NCBI GenBank assembly: GCA_963764505.1
Contig: CAVXSP010000001.1
Span: 1,488,001 to 1,552,000, forward strand
DNA: 64,000 nucleotides
Direction: 5' to 3'
From: CAVXSP01 sp963764505
Lineage (GTDB): Bacteria; Acidobacteriota; Vicinamibacteria; Vicinamibacterales; SCN-69-37
Part shown: one piece after another, positions 43,004 to 52,088 of the stretch
Layout: each line of letters starts with the position of its first letter
How positions within the stretch are numbered: the stretch's first letter is position 1
The notes under the pieces: model-generated
The model's input: only the letters and a program-made list of their open reading frames with translations
Database searches by the model: none
What the model was told of the DNA's origin: nothing
Translations under genes and position numbers: made by a program

Positions 43004-43525
43004 GTGGCAGAGGGCGAGCGCGTGGCCGATTCCCGCGTCCTGTTTGCGACATACCGTGACGGCGTCTTCCGTTACCTGAGCCGGATCGTCGGCGCCGGCG
43101 AGGCGCCGGATCTCACGCAGGAAGTCTTCCTCCGGGTGTCGCGAAGCCAGGCGCCGGAGAGCGCGCCCGAGGCGCAGCGAGCCTGGATTTTCCGGATCGC
43201 GCGCAATCTCGCGCTCAACCACCGCCGCGACCGGCAGCGCAAGCCAGCCACCGTGGCCCTCGCCGATGTCTTCCGGCCGCCGGGCCAGGAGGTGAGCGCG
43301 GTCGTTCGCGAGGCGCTGGACCAGTTGCCGGCGATCGATCGGGACGTGTTCCTGCTGCGGGAAGCCGCCGGCCTCAGCTATGGCGAGATCGCGCAGGCGT
43401 GCGACTTGTCGGTCGATGCGGTGCGCTCGCGGCTCCATCGAGCGCGGCAGCGGCTTCGCGAATCGCTGGCGCCCGCAGCGTCGGGCTCTGTGTCTCTCAC
43501 GGTGAGCATCCATGACAAGTCCTGA
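43004..43525 (+). CDS. ECF-type RNA polymerase sigma factor
   Basis: A 173-aa sigma-70 family protein with only regions 2 and 4. Region 2 contains LFATYRDGVFRYLSRIVG, APDLTQEVFLRVSR and AWIFRIARNLALNHRRDRQR. Region 4 contains LDQLPAIDRDVFLLREAAGL, then LSYGEIAQACDLSVDAVRSR. The start is a GTG at 43004; it has no in-frame competitor nearby. The stop lies 14 nt beyond the start of the next gene. The neighbour looks like its anti-sigma factor, so the trio 43004-44959 is a cell-surface signalling unit. Confidence 0.9.
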   Translation: MAEGERVADSRVLFATYRDGVFRYLSRIVGAGEAPDLTQEVFLRVSRSQAPESAPEAQRAWIFRIARNLALNHRRDRQRKPATVALADVFRPPGQEVSAVVREALDQLPAIDRDVFLLREAAGLSYGEIAQACDLSVDAVRSRLHRARQRLRESLAPAASGSVSLTVSIHDKS

Positions 43526-43946
43526 ACAGATCGACGACGCGTCCGTGCCCCCGGACCTGGGGATCGTGGCGGCGTTCCTCGACGGGGAACCGGTCGACGG
43601 AAGCGAGCTCAAACGGGCCCTGGCGAGCGACGCCGCCCGGGACTATTTCCTCGATGTGCTGGTGCTGCGCCGGGTCGTCACGGAGATGGGACCGATGACG
43701 CTCGTGCGTGCACCGCGGCGTCGGGCGGCCAGACTTCGGCGCTGGGCGGCGGCGGCGCTCGTGGCGGGAATGGCTGGCGCGGCGGGATACGTCATGGGCG
43801 AGCGGCCCGGGCCCGTGGCGGACGTGCGCGGGGCGGGTTCGTCCGTCGAAGCGGTTGTCGACGTCGCCACGCCCCGCGCGCCGAGACCGACCCACGTCAT
43901 TCGCCTGGAATCCGGCCTGACCTGGCACACCGAGGGAGGAGACTGA
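43512..43946 (+). CDS. Putative anti-sigma factor, single-span membrane protein
   Basis: A 144-aa protein. The N-terminal about 80 residues are cytoplasmic and acidic (IVAAFLDGEPVDGSELKRAL, then DYFLDVLVLRRVV), in the position of an anti-sigma domain. One membrane helix follows (WAAAALVAGMAGAAGYVMGE), then a short periplasmic tail. No HxxxCxxC zinc motif is present. Overlap with the sigma-factor gene is the main argument for the role. Confidence 0.72.
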   Translation: MTSPEQIDDASVPPDLGIVAAFLDGEPVDGSELKRALASDAARDYFLDVLVLRRVVTEMGPMTLVRAPRRRAARLRRWAAAALVAGMAGAAGYVMGERPGPVADVRGAGSSVEAVVDVATPRAPRPTHVIRLESGLTWHTEGGD

Positions 43947-43947
43947 C

Positions 43948-44959
43948 ATGCGGGCATGGGCTTTCGCACTCTGTGCCGCCATCGTGGGCGGGCCGGCAGC
44001 GGCGCAAACGCCGGGCACACCCGTCGCGAACACCCCAATCGTGCAAGTCGGGGTGTTTACGCTGCAGCCAGATGGATCAGTGGGCGGGTTTGCCGTCGAA
44101 ACCGGCGAGAGCGCCAGCCAGGAGTTCGCGTCGGGCATTCTGAGCGACGGCTGTCGGATAGGTGGCGGGCGCAACTGGGTTGGCGAGCACATGCCCGCAT
44201 GGGGCACGGACGCCTGGGAGATCCACGGGAAGGTCATCAGTCTCACGCCGGATCAGGCGGTCGTGCAGCTCGAGTGGCAGCGGGTGCGAGCGGCTGGCAC
44301 ACGCGTGCAGATGCCGCAGGAATCGAAGCAGTTGACGCTGCCGATCGACCAGTTGCTCACGCTCGATCCGGTCGACCCCGCCGGCAATCCACAATGCTCG
44401 GCGCGCAGCATCGTCTTCGGAGCCCGCTACGCGCCGCGATTTCCACCCGGGATGCCGACGGGGCTGGCTCGGGGTGGAGGCGCCGCTTCCGGCTCCCTTG
44501 CCGGAAACGGCTCGGGGCGGGCGACCGCCGCGCCGCCCTTCGAGGCCGAGCTCTGGCTCGTCCACAGCGTGCCCGGGCAGATGGATTCCGTGCGGCCGCG
44601 TCACAGTGCAATTGACTGGCGCGGTCGCGACGTTCGATTTCGGATCGGTGCCCGTGCCGGTATCGGGCGGGACGCTCGACGTGCGCATCAGCGGACGGCT
44701 GCAGTTGGTGCGTCCCGGAACGCCGAAGCCGATGCTCATGTTCCGCGCCGACCGGGTCGTGACGTTCACGTCGTCGCGTCAGCCGCCCAGGGATCCGGTG
44801 ACTCCGCCAATCAAGGGCAACGCCGTCGCCATGCGGCCGTGGCCTGCGCCGGACGATGTGCTCGAGTTCGAAATGCCGCCGCTCGAGGAGCAGGGCGGAC
44901 GGGCGACACCAGACACCTTCTCGGTGCGGCTGCGCCTGCGGCCCGCGGGGCCGCGCTGA
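43948..44959 (+). pseudogene. Exported protein gene with one frameshift, in the sigma-factor operon
   Basis: It begins with a signal peptide (MRAWAFALCAAIVGGPAAAQ). The first frame runs coherently to about 44590 (WLVHSVPGQMDS). The coherent sequence then continues in another frame as VTVQLTGAVATFDFGSVPVP up to RLRLRPAGPR at 44959. The switch falls in GTGCGGCCGCGTCAC. Strand-rich, Pro-rich composition suggests a periplasmic beta protein. No family recognised. It starts 2 nt after the anti-sigma gene and should be part of the same signalling unit. The frameshift may be real or an error. Confidence 0.72.
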
Positions 44960-44973
44960 CGTGCTTCGGCGCG

Positions 44974-47682
44974 CTATTCCGCTCGAAGCGCGACGACAGG
45001 GTCGATCCGCAGGGCTCGGAGGATCGGGCGCGCCGTGGCCAGGATCACGACCAGCGTCAAGACGAGCGCGGCGATTACCAGCGACGCCGGATCGCGCGGC
45101 GTGACGCCGTAGAGCTGGCTGCCGAGCAGCGCGCCCGCCCCTTCCGCCAGGAGGCCGCCCACGACCAGCCCGCCCGCGAGACGGACGAAGGTCTCGTGGG
45201 CGGCGAGGCGCACGATGTCCCGGCGCCCCGCGCCAAGGGCGATCCGCACGCCGATCTCGTTCGTCCGCTTCGCCAGACCGTGGGAGACCACGCCGTAGAG
45301 ACCGATCGACGCCACGAGCAAGGCCAGCACCGCGAACGCGGCGATGAACGCCATCGCGGTCCGTTCGGGCCCGAAGGTGGAGGCGATCTGTTCCCGGAGC
45401 GTCCGGATCCGGCCGATGGCCACTCTCGAATCGACCGAGGCGATCGCCTCGCGAACGGCATTGGCCACCGTGCCCGCCTGGCCCAGCGTTCGCACTTCGA
45501 TCTCGCAGTCGAGCGCCATCCCGGTCTCCTCCTGCAGCATCGGGATGAACACCGTCGGATGGATGGGCTCGTGTGCCGTGTGATATTGGGCGTCTCTGAC
45601 GACGCCGACGATCTCGGTCGGGCCGCGCAGGTCGATATGGCGTCCCAGCGGAGATTGCGACGGGAAGTAGCGGGCCGCGAACGCTTCGTTCACCACCGCC
45701 ACGTGCAGGGACCCGGCGGTATCGTCCTTCCCGATCGAGCGTCCGGCGACGATGGGCATACCGAGCGTCTGCGGATGGTCCGGGCCGACCTGGACGGTCT
45801 CGAGCCTGACGACCTCGTCCGGCGGAGGCTCGTAGCCGTCCACCTTCGCCTTGAACGAGCTCCAGTGGCCTTCGAACGGCCCGAAGCGCGCGAAGGTCAC
45901 GCGCTCGACGCCGGGCACACGAGACACTTCGTCGGCGATCCGCTCGTACAGAGCGCCGGCCCCGTCGACGCCGACCCTGGCCGGCCTCGGGTTGATGCTC
46001 GCGAGCAGCACGTGGTCGGGTTCGAATCCGAACGGCTCGTGTGTCAGATTGATCAGGCTTCGCACGAGCAGCGTGGCCGCGAGCACCAGCACCAGCGACA
46101 TCGCGATCTGCGCGACGACGAACGGCTCCGTGACGCCGAACAGGCGTCTTCGCCGGTGCCCGCGCCCGGCCAGCCGCAACGAACCGGCGGGGTCGACCCG
46201 TCCCGCTTGGAGCGACGGCGCGAGCCCGAACAGCAGGCATGCGAGCAGCGTCACGCCGGCGGTGAATACCAGCACCGGCCCGTTGAGCGAGACGGACACC
46301 GGCATCGCTCCAGCCACGACCTGGTTCAGGAGCCTCGGCGCGGCGAGCTTCGCCAGCAGGATGCCGCCGGCCGCGCCCGCGGCGCCCATGAGCGCGCTTT
46401 CGGTCAGCCACTGGCGGACGAGCCGTCCCCGGCCGGCGCCGAGCGCGCGCCGCACCGCGATCTCCCGTTCCCGTGATGCCGCCCGCGCCAGGAACAACGT
46501 CCCGATATTGGCGCACGCAATGAGCAGGACGAGCGCGACGGCCGAGAGCAGCAGCACGAGCACCTGCGCGTACTGGTCACGAAGCGTGGAAATGCCTCGC
46601 GCGCCGCTGACCATCTCGATGCGCGCGGCCCTGATCCGGCGTTCGATGGCGGGGCTCAGCGGAGGCGTCATCCGCGCCGTCAGAAACTGCTGGAGCGACG
46701 CGACGGTCGCCGTCTGGGCGCCGGCGATGGTGCCGCCGGCCGGCAGGCGGCCGATCAGACTCAGCCAATACACGTTCTGCCGGTCGCGGAGCGCGGGATC
46801 CCGCTGACTGATCGGCACCCACAGATCCGGCGCGCGGCGTACACGTTCGCCAAAGAACGACCGCGGCATGATGCCGACAACGGTCACGGCCGCGTCCCGG
46901 CCGCCGTTGTCGATGGTGAGGGCTCCTCCAATGGCGTTCGGATCCGCTCCGAGGCGATCGCGCCAGAACCGATCGCTCGCCACCGCCACTGCCGGCGCGG
47001 CGGGCGAGTCGTCGGCGATTCGCAGCGCGCGGCCGAGGGCGGGCGACGCTCCCATGACGTCGAAGTAGTTGCCCGAGACGAACTTCGCCTCGACGCGCTG
47101 GCTGGAGTCGTCCGGCCGTCCCGGCACCCGCGCCGTCGTCACGAAGTCCCCGGATTCGAAGGCCGCAATCCCGGCGAATGGCGCCGGCCGCGCACGCAGG
47201 TAGCCGTAGGCCTGTGTCGAGAAGAGACCCCACACGCCGTCCGGAAACGTATCGGCGCTGGTACTCGTCGTGCCAGAGCCCGAATCCCCGCTGAAGAGCA
47301 CGAGGCGGTTCGGCTGTCGTACCGGCAGCGCCTGCAGCAGCATCGCGTGGACGACGGAGAAGATGGCGGTGTTGGCGCCGATGCCGAGCGTGAGCGTCAG
47401 GATCGCCGTCGCCGCAAAGCCGGGCTGATGGCGAAGGGTGCGGCTTCCGTACCGCAGGTCGGCGCGCAGGTCGTCCAGAAAGCGGGCAGGCCGGGTAGCG
47501 CGCGCGGCTTCCTTGATCGGTTCGAGCCCCCCGAACGCCGCGAGGGCCCGGCGCCGCGCCTCGCCGGGCGCCACACCCTCCGCGATCAGATCGCGCGTCT
47601 GCGCCTCGACGTGGAACATGAGCTCGTCGTCGAGATCGCGGTCGGCCCGCGCGCGGCGGAACGGACGCGTCATCCACCCCAT
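44974..47682 (-). CDS. ADOP-type ABC transporter permease, long form
   Basis: A 902-aa protein. The N-terminal cytoplasmic segment DRDLDDELMFHVEAQTRDLI precedes the first helix GFAATAILTLTLGIGANTAI. Two MacB-like periplasmic domains alternate with FtsX-type helix bundles (VLLIACANIGTLFLARAASR; VLALLVASIGLYGVVSHGLA). It ends RALRIDPVVALRAE. The gene is intact and closely similar to the frameshifted copy at 33233. The PadR gene just upstream is its usual partner. No ATPase gene is adjacent. Confidence 0.92.
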   Translation of the reverse strand: MGWMTRPFRRARADRDLDDELMFHVEAQTRDLIAEGVAPGEARRRALAAFGGLEPIKEAARATRPARFLDDLRADLRYGSRTLRHQPGFAATAILTLTLGIGANTAIFSVVHAMLLQALPVRQPNRLVLFSGDSGSGTTSTSADTFPDGVWGLFSTQAYGYLRARPAPFAGIAAFESGDFVTTARVPGRPDDSSQRVEAKFVSGNYFDVMGASPALGRALRIADDSPAAPAVAVASDRFWRDRLGADPNAIGGALTIDNGGRDAAVTVVGIMPRSFFGERVRRAPDLWVPISQRDPALRDRQNVYWLSLIGRLPAGGTIAGAQTATVASLQQFLTARMTPPLSPAIERRIRAARIEMVSGARGISTLRDQYAQVLVLLLSAVALVLLIACANIGTLFLARAASREREIAVRRALGAGRGRLVRQWLTESALMGAAGAAGGILLAKLAAPRLLNQVVAGAMPVSVSLNGPVLVFTAGVTLLACLLFGLAPSLQAGRVDPAGSLRLAGRGHRRRRLFGVTEPFVVAQIAMSLVLVLAATLLVRSLINLTHEPFGFEPDHVLLASINPRPARVGVDGAGALYERIADEVSRVPGVERVTFARFGPFEGHWSSFKAKVDGYEPPPDEVVRLETVQVGPDHPQTLGMPIVAGRSIGKDDTAGSLHVAVVNEAFAARYFPSQSPLGRHIDLRGPTEIVGVVRDAQYHTAHEPIHPTVFIPMLQEETGMALDCEIEVRTLGQAGTVANAVREAIASVDSRVAIGRIRTLREQIASTFGPERTAMAFIAAFAVLALLVASIGLYGVVSHGLAKRTNEIGVRIALGAGRRDIVRLAAHETFVRLAGGLVVGGLLAEGAGALLGSQLYGVTPRDPASLVIAALVLTLVVILATARPILRALRIDPVVALRAE

Positions 47683-47713
47683 GTCTCGCTCCTCGCCGGC
47701 CGGCCGCCGGCGA

Positions 47714-48043
47714 CTACGTCTGCAGGATCCAGGCGATCGCCTGCGACAGCTTCTGCCAGTCGGCGACCTCGCGGTCCAGCGCCGTGCGGCCCTTCCGCGT
47801 CAGCCGGTACACCTTCGCGCGACGGCCGGTGTCCGTGTCGACCCACTCGGCATCCAGTAGCCCGCGGTGTTCCAGCCGATGGAGCGCCGGGTAGAGCGAT
47901 CCCTGCGGAATCTGCAGGAGCGTCCGCGACGTCTGGTTGATCCGCTGCGCGATGGCGTAGCCGTGCAGCGGCTTCGGCGCGAGCGTCTTGAGCACGAGGA
48001 GATCGAGCGTCCCCTGAAGGAGGTCGGCCTTTCCGGCAGCCAT
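47714..48043 (-). CDS. PadR family transcriptional regulator
   Basis: A 109-aa PadR protein: LLQGTLDLLVLKTLAPKPLH, then GYAIAQRINQTS and LQIPQGSLYPALHRLEHRGL (winged helix), and VYRLTRKGRTALDREVADWQ before the C-terminal helix. It should repress its own gene and the ADOP permease gene 31 nt downstream. The ATG at 48043 lies 8 nt after a good -10, predicting a leaderless mRNA. Its C-terminus is the model for the deletion-bearing copy at 33105. Confidence 0.92.
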   Translation of the reverse strand: MAAGKADLLQGTLDLLVLKTLAPKPLHGYAIAQRINQTSRTLLQIPQGSLYPALHRLEHRGLLDAEWVDTDTGRRAKVYRLTRKGRTALDREVADWQKLSQAIAWILQT

Positions 48044-48051
48044 GCCTAGGG

Positions 48052-48080
48052 ATCCTACCTGTATACGGGAAGGATGTCTA
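48052..48080 (-). promoter_or_regulatory. Promoter-operator of the PadR/ADOP unit, leaderless type
   Basis: On the minus strand: TAGACA (48080-48075), 17 nt, TAGGAT (48057-48052), 8 nt, ATG. ATCCTTCC and GGTAGGAT form a dyad across the spacer with one mismatch. It is shared at 37 of 41 positions with the region before 33105. Confidence 0.7.
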
Positions 48081-48134
48081 GGTGTATCGCAGACGACGTG
48101 CACTCGTGTTCGACCCCGCGACGGCCTCCTCCCG

Positions 48135-50858
48135 CTACGGATTGAAGCGGTAGCTCCACTTCAGCACGAGCACGTTGTTGCCCTGGGCGTCGAACAGGGT
48201 GTTCAGCGCGCGTCCCACGGCGAAATCGCGCACGAACGCGTCGTTCAGCCGCTCCTGCTGCCACACGAGGTACACGGTGCTGCCGGGACGGTACTCCCAT
48301 CGGAGCACGGAGTTGCCGCGCACCGAGCGCGTCGTGAAGCTCGGATCGTCGATGGTGAACGCCGATGCGGCGCCGCCGCCGTCCGGGTCGATCGTGTACT
48401 GGCCGCCGGCGTCGCTGATCGTGCCGAGATCCGTGCCATAGGTGCCGAAGCGATAGGCGGAGGGCGCGAGGAACTCCTTCGGAGCGCCGTAGGCGCCGTT
48501 CGACACGAGCGGCTGCAGGAACAGCTCGAGCGACAGGTCCGGGGTGAACGTGTAGTTGAGGCGCGTCACCAGGCTCACTTCGGTCTGGTCGAGCGGCGCG
48601 AAGATGTAGCGGCTTCCGTACGTGCCGCTCGCCATCGAATCCTCGACGGTCGTGACGTACTGCGCGTCCTGACGCGCGCGCGTGACGTACGGGCCGAACG
48701 ACACGTTCCAGCGAGGCGAGGTCCGCACGCTGAGCGCCAGCGACACGCTATTCGTGCGGCTGCCGGCCCTGTCTCCGCCCGCGTCGAGATCGACGCTCAG
48801 CGCGATCGGCCGGCGCGGATCCGTTCCCACGCCGACCCGCCCGGTCCACGACGGCGGCTTCGAGGCCAGCGGACCGCCGCGCGTGAGCCGGTCGTCGAGG
48901 CGTTCGCGCTCCCACGTGCCGTTGGCGCTGAGGCTCCAGTAGTTCAGGAACGTCACGGCGCCGTTGAACCGCAGCACCTTTTCGATCCAGTCGCCGTCGT
49001 AGTTGACGGTGTGGTTCTGGATGAGGCTCACGTTCCACGCGCGGAACACCCGCCCGGGCTGGCGTTCGTTGTAGCGCAGCGCGCCGCCCGTGGCGATGCG
49101 GTCGGATCGCTGGTTGAAGCCCGCGTCGTTGATCTCGAAACCCGGCGAGACGGCCGCCACCCAGATGTCGCCGGCCCAGTGCAGGCCGGACTGCTTGCGC
49201 ACCTGGACCGTACCGGCATAGCCGTCGAGCGTCGTCGCCGCGGGATCGACCGCCAGGCGGCGCGAATCGGGCCGCTGGAAGTAGCGCCCCGACGACTCCT
49301 GTGCCGACCTGATCACGTCCGTGCTGCCGGCGATCCGGCTGCCGGCGAAGAACGCGCCGACTCCCCAGCTGCGATCCGCCCACTCGTGGATCAGGTCCAG
49401 GCCCCCGGCATAGGCGCTCGACCGCAGGCCCGCGGCGGCGGCCGGATCGGACACGTCGCGGTTGACGGCGGTCATCATGCCGCCGATCGAGCTCATTCCC
49501 TGACGGAATTCCCGGTTCACGCGCCCGACCGTGTAGTTGGTTTGCGGCTCGACGAGGCCGCGCTCCACGGCGCCGTCCGGCGTCAGGTACCGGCCGTACT
49601 CGGTCCGGGTCACCGCGTCCAGGAGACCCACGGTCCAGCCGTTGGCCGTGCGGCCGGACACTTTCGCGGCGCCCAGGATGCCGGTGACGCCGGGCGCGTC
49701 CGTCTCGTCGGTCGGCAGCTCGAGCTGCGGTGCCCGCCCGATGCGTCGCGAGTAGAGCAGCGAGGCGGCGTTCGATCCCGGGCCCATGATGTTGCCGCCG
49801 AAACGGAAGTTGCTCGCGCCCTCGACGAAGAAGGGACGCCGCTCCTCGAAGCGCGTCTCGAACGCGGTCAGGTTGATGACGGCCGGGTCGACTTCCACCT
49901 GACCGAAGTCGGGATTCACCGTCGCCGACAGCACCATGTTCGACGTCAGGCGATAGCGGGCGTCGAGGCCGGCGTCGGCGCTCGTGTCGCGGTCGCCCCT
50001 CAAAGGGTTGCTCCCGAGGTGGAGGAAGTCGGCCTGCGACAGGAGGTAGGGCACGAGCTCGAGGGGACGGCCGGGACGAATGCCGGCCAGGCCGGTCAGA
50101 TCGCCGAATGCCGGGACGCCGCCCGGCTCGGATTTCGGCGTGAACGAGAATTGCGAGTACTCCTGGGTACGGTCGGTGAGCCGTTCGATCTGGAGACCCC
50201 AGACGATATCGCCGCCGCGCGCGAACCGCAGCTGACTGAACGGGATGCGCAGCTCGGCGGTCCAGCCGGTCTCGTCGACCGACGTCGATGCGTCCCACAC
50301 GGCGTCCCACGCGAGATCGCCGTCGGGGCCGCCGAGCGAGGCGCTGCTGCCGCCACCGCCACCGCCACGCCCGCCGCCGCCCCCTCCACCACCGCCCCCG
50401 CCGCCCGCGCCGATGGTCGCGTCACGCCGGACGCCGGCGGGATTGACGTCGAACCGCACGCCATTTCTGCGGTCGTGGTACGTGTCGAAGCTCACGCGGA
50501 GCCAGTCGGAAGAGGCGAGCGCCATGTCCCGCCGGCCGAGCCGGCTCGTGACCCCGCCGCGCTCGGACATCCGCGCGCCGACGTAGATGGCCTCGTCGTC
50601 GTACACGATGCGGACGTCCGTCGGCTCGCTCGCGGGCGCGCCTTCGATGGGATCGACCTGCGTGAACGTCGTGATCGCCACCGCCTGCGTCCACGCCGCG
50701 TCGTCGAGCTGGCCATCCAGGGTCGGCGGCGTCTGCACTCGCACCGCCGCGATCGATGGCGGGTCGGCCATGGAGGCCGCGGCCGGGATCTGTGCCGCGG
50801 CGCGCGCGGGAAGCAGTGCCGCGAACGCGGCGAGCACGAGAGGAAAACCGGCCTTCAT
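48135..50858 (-). CDS. DUF5916-type outer-membrane protein with CBM9-like domain
   Basis: A 907-aa exported protein. A signal peptide (PLVLAAFAALLPARAAAQ) precedes a CBM9-like domain (TPPTLDGQLDDAAWTQA, then RIVYDDEAIYVGARM). The rest is strand-rich with alternating polar and aromatic residues, consistent with a large outer-membrane beta-barrel, starting FSFTPKSEPG and NMVLSATVNPDFGQVEVDPA. The C-terminal residues VLKWSYRFNP end in aromatic-rich barrel style. A poly-Gly tract (about residues 150-171) interrupts the first domain. Family function is unsettled; transport or binding of a polymer at the surface is plausible. Confidence 0.85.
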   Translation of the reverse strand: MKAGFPLVLAAFAALLPARAAAQIPAAASMADPPSIAAVRVQTPPTLDGQLDDAAWTQAVAITTFTQVDPIEGAPASEPTDVRIVYDDEAIYVGARMSERGGVTSRLGRRDMALASSDWLRVSFDTYHDRRNGVRFDVNPAGVRRDATIGAGGGGGGGGGGGGRGGGGGGSSASLGGPDGDLAWDAVWDASTSVDETGWTAELRIPFSQLRFARGGDIVWGLQIERLTDRTQEYSQFSFTPKSEPGGVPAFGDLTGLAGIRPGRPLELVPYLLSQADFLHLGSNPLRGDRDTSADAGLDARYRLTSNMVLSATVNPDFGQVEVDPAVINLTAFETRFEERRPFFVEGASNFRFGGNIMGPGSNAASLLYSRRIGRAPQLELPTDETDAPGVTGILGAAKVSGRTANGWTVGLLDAVTRTEYGRYLTPDGAVERGLVEPQTNYTVGRVNREFRQGMSSIGGMMTAVNRDVSDPAAAAGLRSSAYAGGLDLIHEWADRSWGVGAFFAGSRIAGSTDVIRSAQESSGRYFQRPDSRRLAVDPAATTLDGYAGTVQVRKQSGLHWAGDIWVAAVSPGFEINDAGFNQRSDRIATGGALRYNERQPGRVFRAWNVSLIQNHTVNYDGDWIEKVLRFNGAVTFLNYWSLSANGTWERERLDDRLTRGGPLASKPPSWTGRVGVGTDPRRPIALSVDLDAGGDRAGSRTNSVSLALSVRTSPRWNVSFGPYVTRARQDAQYVTTVEDSMASGTYGSRYIFAPLDQTEVSLVTRLNYTFTPDLSLELFLQPLVSNGAYGAPKEFLAPSAYRFGTYGTDLGTISDAGGQYTIDPDGGGAASAFTIDDPSFTTRSVRGNSVLRWEYRPGSTVYLVWQQERLNDAFVRDFAVGRALNTLFDAQGNNVLVLKWSYRFNP
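50345..50411 (-). repeat. Poly-glycine-coding tract in the DUF5916 gene
   Basis: GCC/GCCACC-rich triplet runs encode about twenty Gly with a single Arg, inserted in the CBM9-like domain. It could vary in length by slippage without changing frame. It probably forms a flexible loop. Confidence 0.6.
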
Positions 50859-50897
50859 CGAACGAGAAATGGTACACCGGCAAGGGGTGATCGAAGA

Positions 50898-51494
50898 CTA
50901 CTTCGGCTCCCACGGCATCCTGGACGGATCCAGACCGCCGACGTCGAACGTCGCAGTTCGCGTACCGCCGGCCTTCACGGGAAAGGTGATGGCCAGGCGA
51001 TTCGCCGAGGTCGTCACTCGCCACAGCGCCCGCCAGTCGTTGATGAACATCGCGATGGCTTCGTCGGTCTTCGGACGCCGTCCCGCCATCCGCTTCGGCG
51101 CCGCGGCGTCGACGCTCACGAGCACGGTGCACCCGCTGTAGCAGTTGAAATCGCCGGAGTGCAGCACGAGGTAGCTGCTCCTGCCCCAGGAAGGGTGATC
51201 CCGGAAGACGAGCTGGACAGGGTGGGCGCCGCTGCCGTCGGTGTCGACATCCTCGCTGGAGCTGATCATGGCCGCAATCTGGCGGCCCCTCGGCACCGCC
51301 ACGTCCGAGTAGGACCAGAGGGCGGCGCGCCGCTCGGCCTCGCGCGCCGCCGCCGACACCTCGCGGGCCTTCGCCTTCGCCGCGGCGTCGGCTCGCACCG
51401 CCTCCTCAGCGGCCGGTTCGGGCTTGGAACCGCCGCAGCCGGTCAGCAGGACGGCCGAGATCAGCGACATGAGCGCGACGAAGCGAAGTGGCAC
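50898..51494 (-). CDS. Lipoprotein of unknown function
   Basis: A 198-aa protein. The signal sequence VALMSLISAVLLTGCGG has a lipobox (LLTGC), so the mature protein is anchored by its Cys. An Ala/Lys/Glu-rich helix follows, then a mainly beta domain with NCYSGC in the middle. No family recognised. The GTG at 51494 is chosen because AGGAG stands at ideal distance. It is 39 nt upstream of the DUF5916 gene and likely co-transcribed. Confidence 0.75.
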   Translation of the reverse strand: MPLRFVALMSLISAVLLTGCGGSKPEPAAEEAVRADAAAKAKAREVSAAAREAERRAALWSYSDVAVPRGRQIAAMISSSEDVDTDGSGAHPVQLVFRDHPSWGRSSYLVLHSGDFNCYSGCTVLVSVDAAAPKRMAGRRPKTDEAIAMFINDWRALWRVTTSANRLAITFPVKAGGTRTATFDVGGLDPSRMPWEPK

Positions 51495-51519
51495 GCGGGC
51501 TCCTGGGACGGGGACGGAC

Positions 51520-51532
51520 GTAGAACATCTAC
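51520..51532. promoter_or_regulatory. GTAGA-ACA-TCTAC palindrome in the lipoprotein/PadR divergent region
   Basis: A perfect 5-bp dyad with a 3-nt centre, 25 nt upstream of the lipoprotein start and about 90 nt before the PadR start. It is a candidate PadR operator. Confidence 0.45.
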
Positions 51533-51588
51533 CACATCGAGCGGCGGCGCCCGGGCCTCGGCAAGGTGCCGAACGACAGCCCCCGGGG

Positions 51589-51609
51589 CCGTTCCCGAGC
51601 ACGGAACGG
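51589..51609. promoter_or_regulatory. CCGTTCC-N7-GGAACGG inverted repeat before the PadR gene
   Basis: A perfect 7-bp inverted repeat ending 13 nt before the PadR ATG. Its position suggests autoregulation or control of translation by a hairpin that exposes or hides the start. Confidence 0.5.
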
Positions 51610-51622
51610 GCCCGCGATCTAT

Positions 51623-51967
51623 ATGGCCGCCTCCTCGGGTGAGACGACCCTCAAGAAGGGCACGGCCGAGCTGCTGGTGCTCGCGCAGCTCGAAGACCGG
51701 CCGCGGCGCGGATACGAGATCGCGACGCGCATCGAGCAGCGGTCGCACGGCGCGGTCGTGTTCAACGTCGCGTCGCTCTATCCCGTGCTGTACCGGCTCG
51801 AGGCTCGTGGCGACATCGCCGGCCGATGGGTCGAGCGGGCCGGTCAGCGGCGTCGGCGGTTCTACAGAATCACGGCCAACGGCCGCAGGCGACTCCTGGG
51901 ACAGCGGCAGGCGTGGAGCAGCTTCGCGTCGGCGGTGCAGCGTGCAGCCGGGCTCGAATCCGCGTAA
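51623..51967 (+). CDS. PadR family transcriptional regulator
   Basis: A 114-aa PadR protein: TLKKGTAELLVLAQLEDRPR, then GYEIATRIEQRS, VASLYPVLYRLEARGDIAGR and RFYRITANGRRRLLGQRQAW. The winged helix is complete. It belongs to another PadR subgroup than the one at 47714. The ATG at 51623 gives a normal-length protein. Its natural partner, an ADOP permease, survives only as a stump directly downstream, so its remaining targets are unclear. Confidence 0.88.
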   Translation: MAASSGETTLKKGTAELLVLAQLEDRPRRGYEIATRIEQRSHGAVVFNVASLYPVLYRLEARGDIAGRWVERAGQRRRRFYRITANGRRRLLGQRQAWSSFASAVQRAAGLESA

Positions 51968-52076
51968 CTTCCCGGCCTACGTCCGCCGGCAGCTTCCCCG
52001 GCGGGAATTGCCGGCGGACCGGTACGACGACATTGTCGAAGAGCTGGCTCGGCGCTCGAGGCGCGGTATCTGGACG
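51942..52076 (+). pseudogene. N-terminal stump of an ADOP permease gene
   Basis: A GTG-started frame overlaps the PadR stop by 26 nt, the usual arrangement of these pairs. It encodes NFPAYVRRQLPRRELPADRY followed by DDIVEELARRSRRG, the cytoplasmic lead sequence of one ADOP subgroup. Similarity stops at about 52076, before any membrane helix, and the sequence runs into the 3' end of the next gene. The remaining 800-odd codons have been deleted. Confidence 0.68.
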
Positions 52077-52088
52077 CTCCTGCCGGCG

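Noticed and set aside
44540..46476. Fusion of the exported protein to a long C-terminal extension
   Set aside because: After the frameshift the original frame is only antisense of the ADOP gene; the true continuation is in another frame, ending at 44959.
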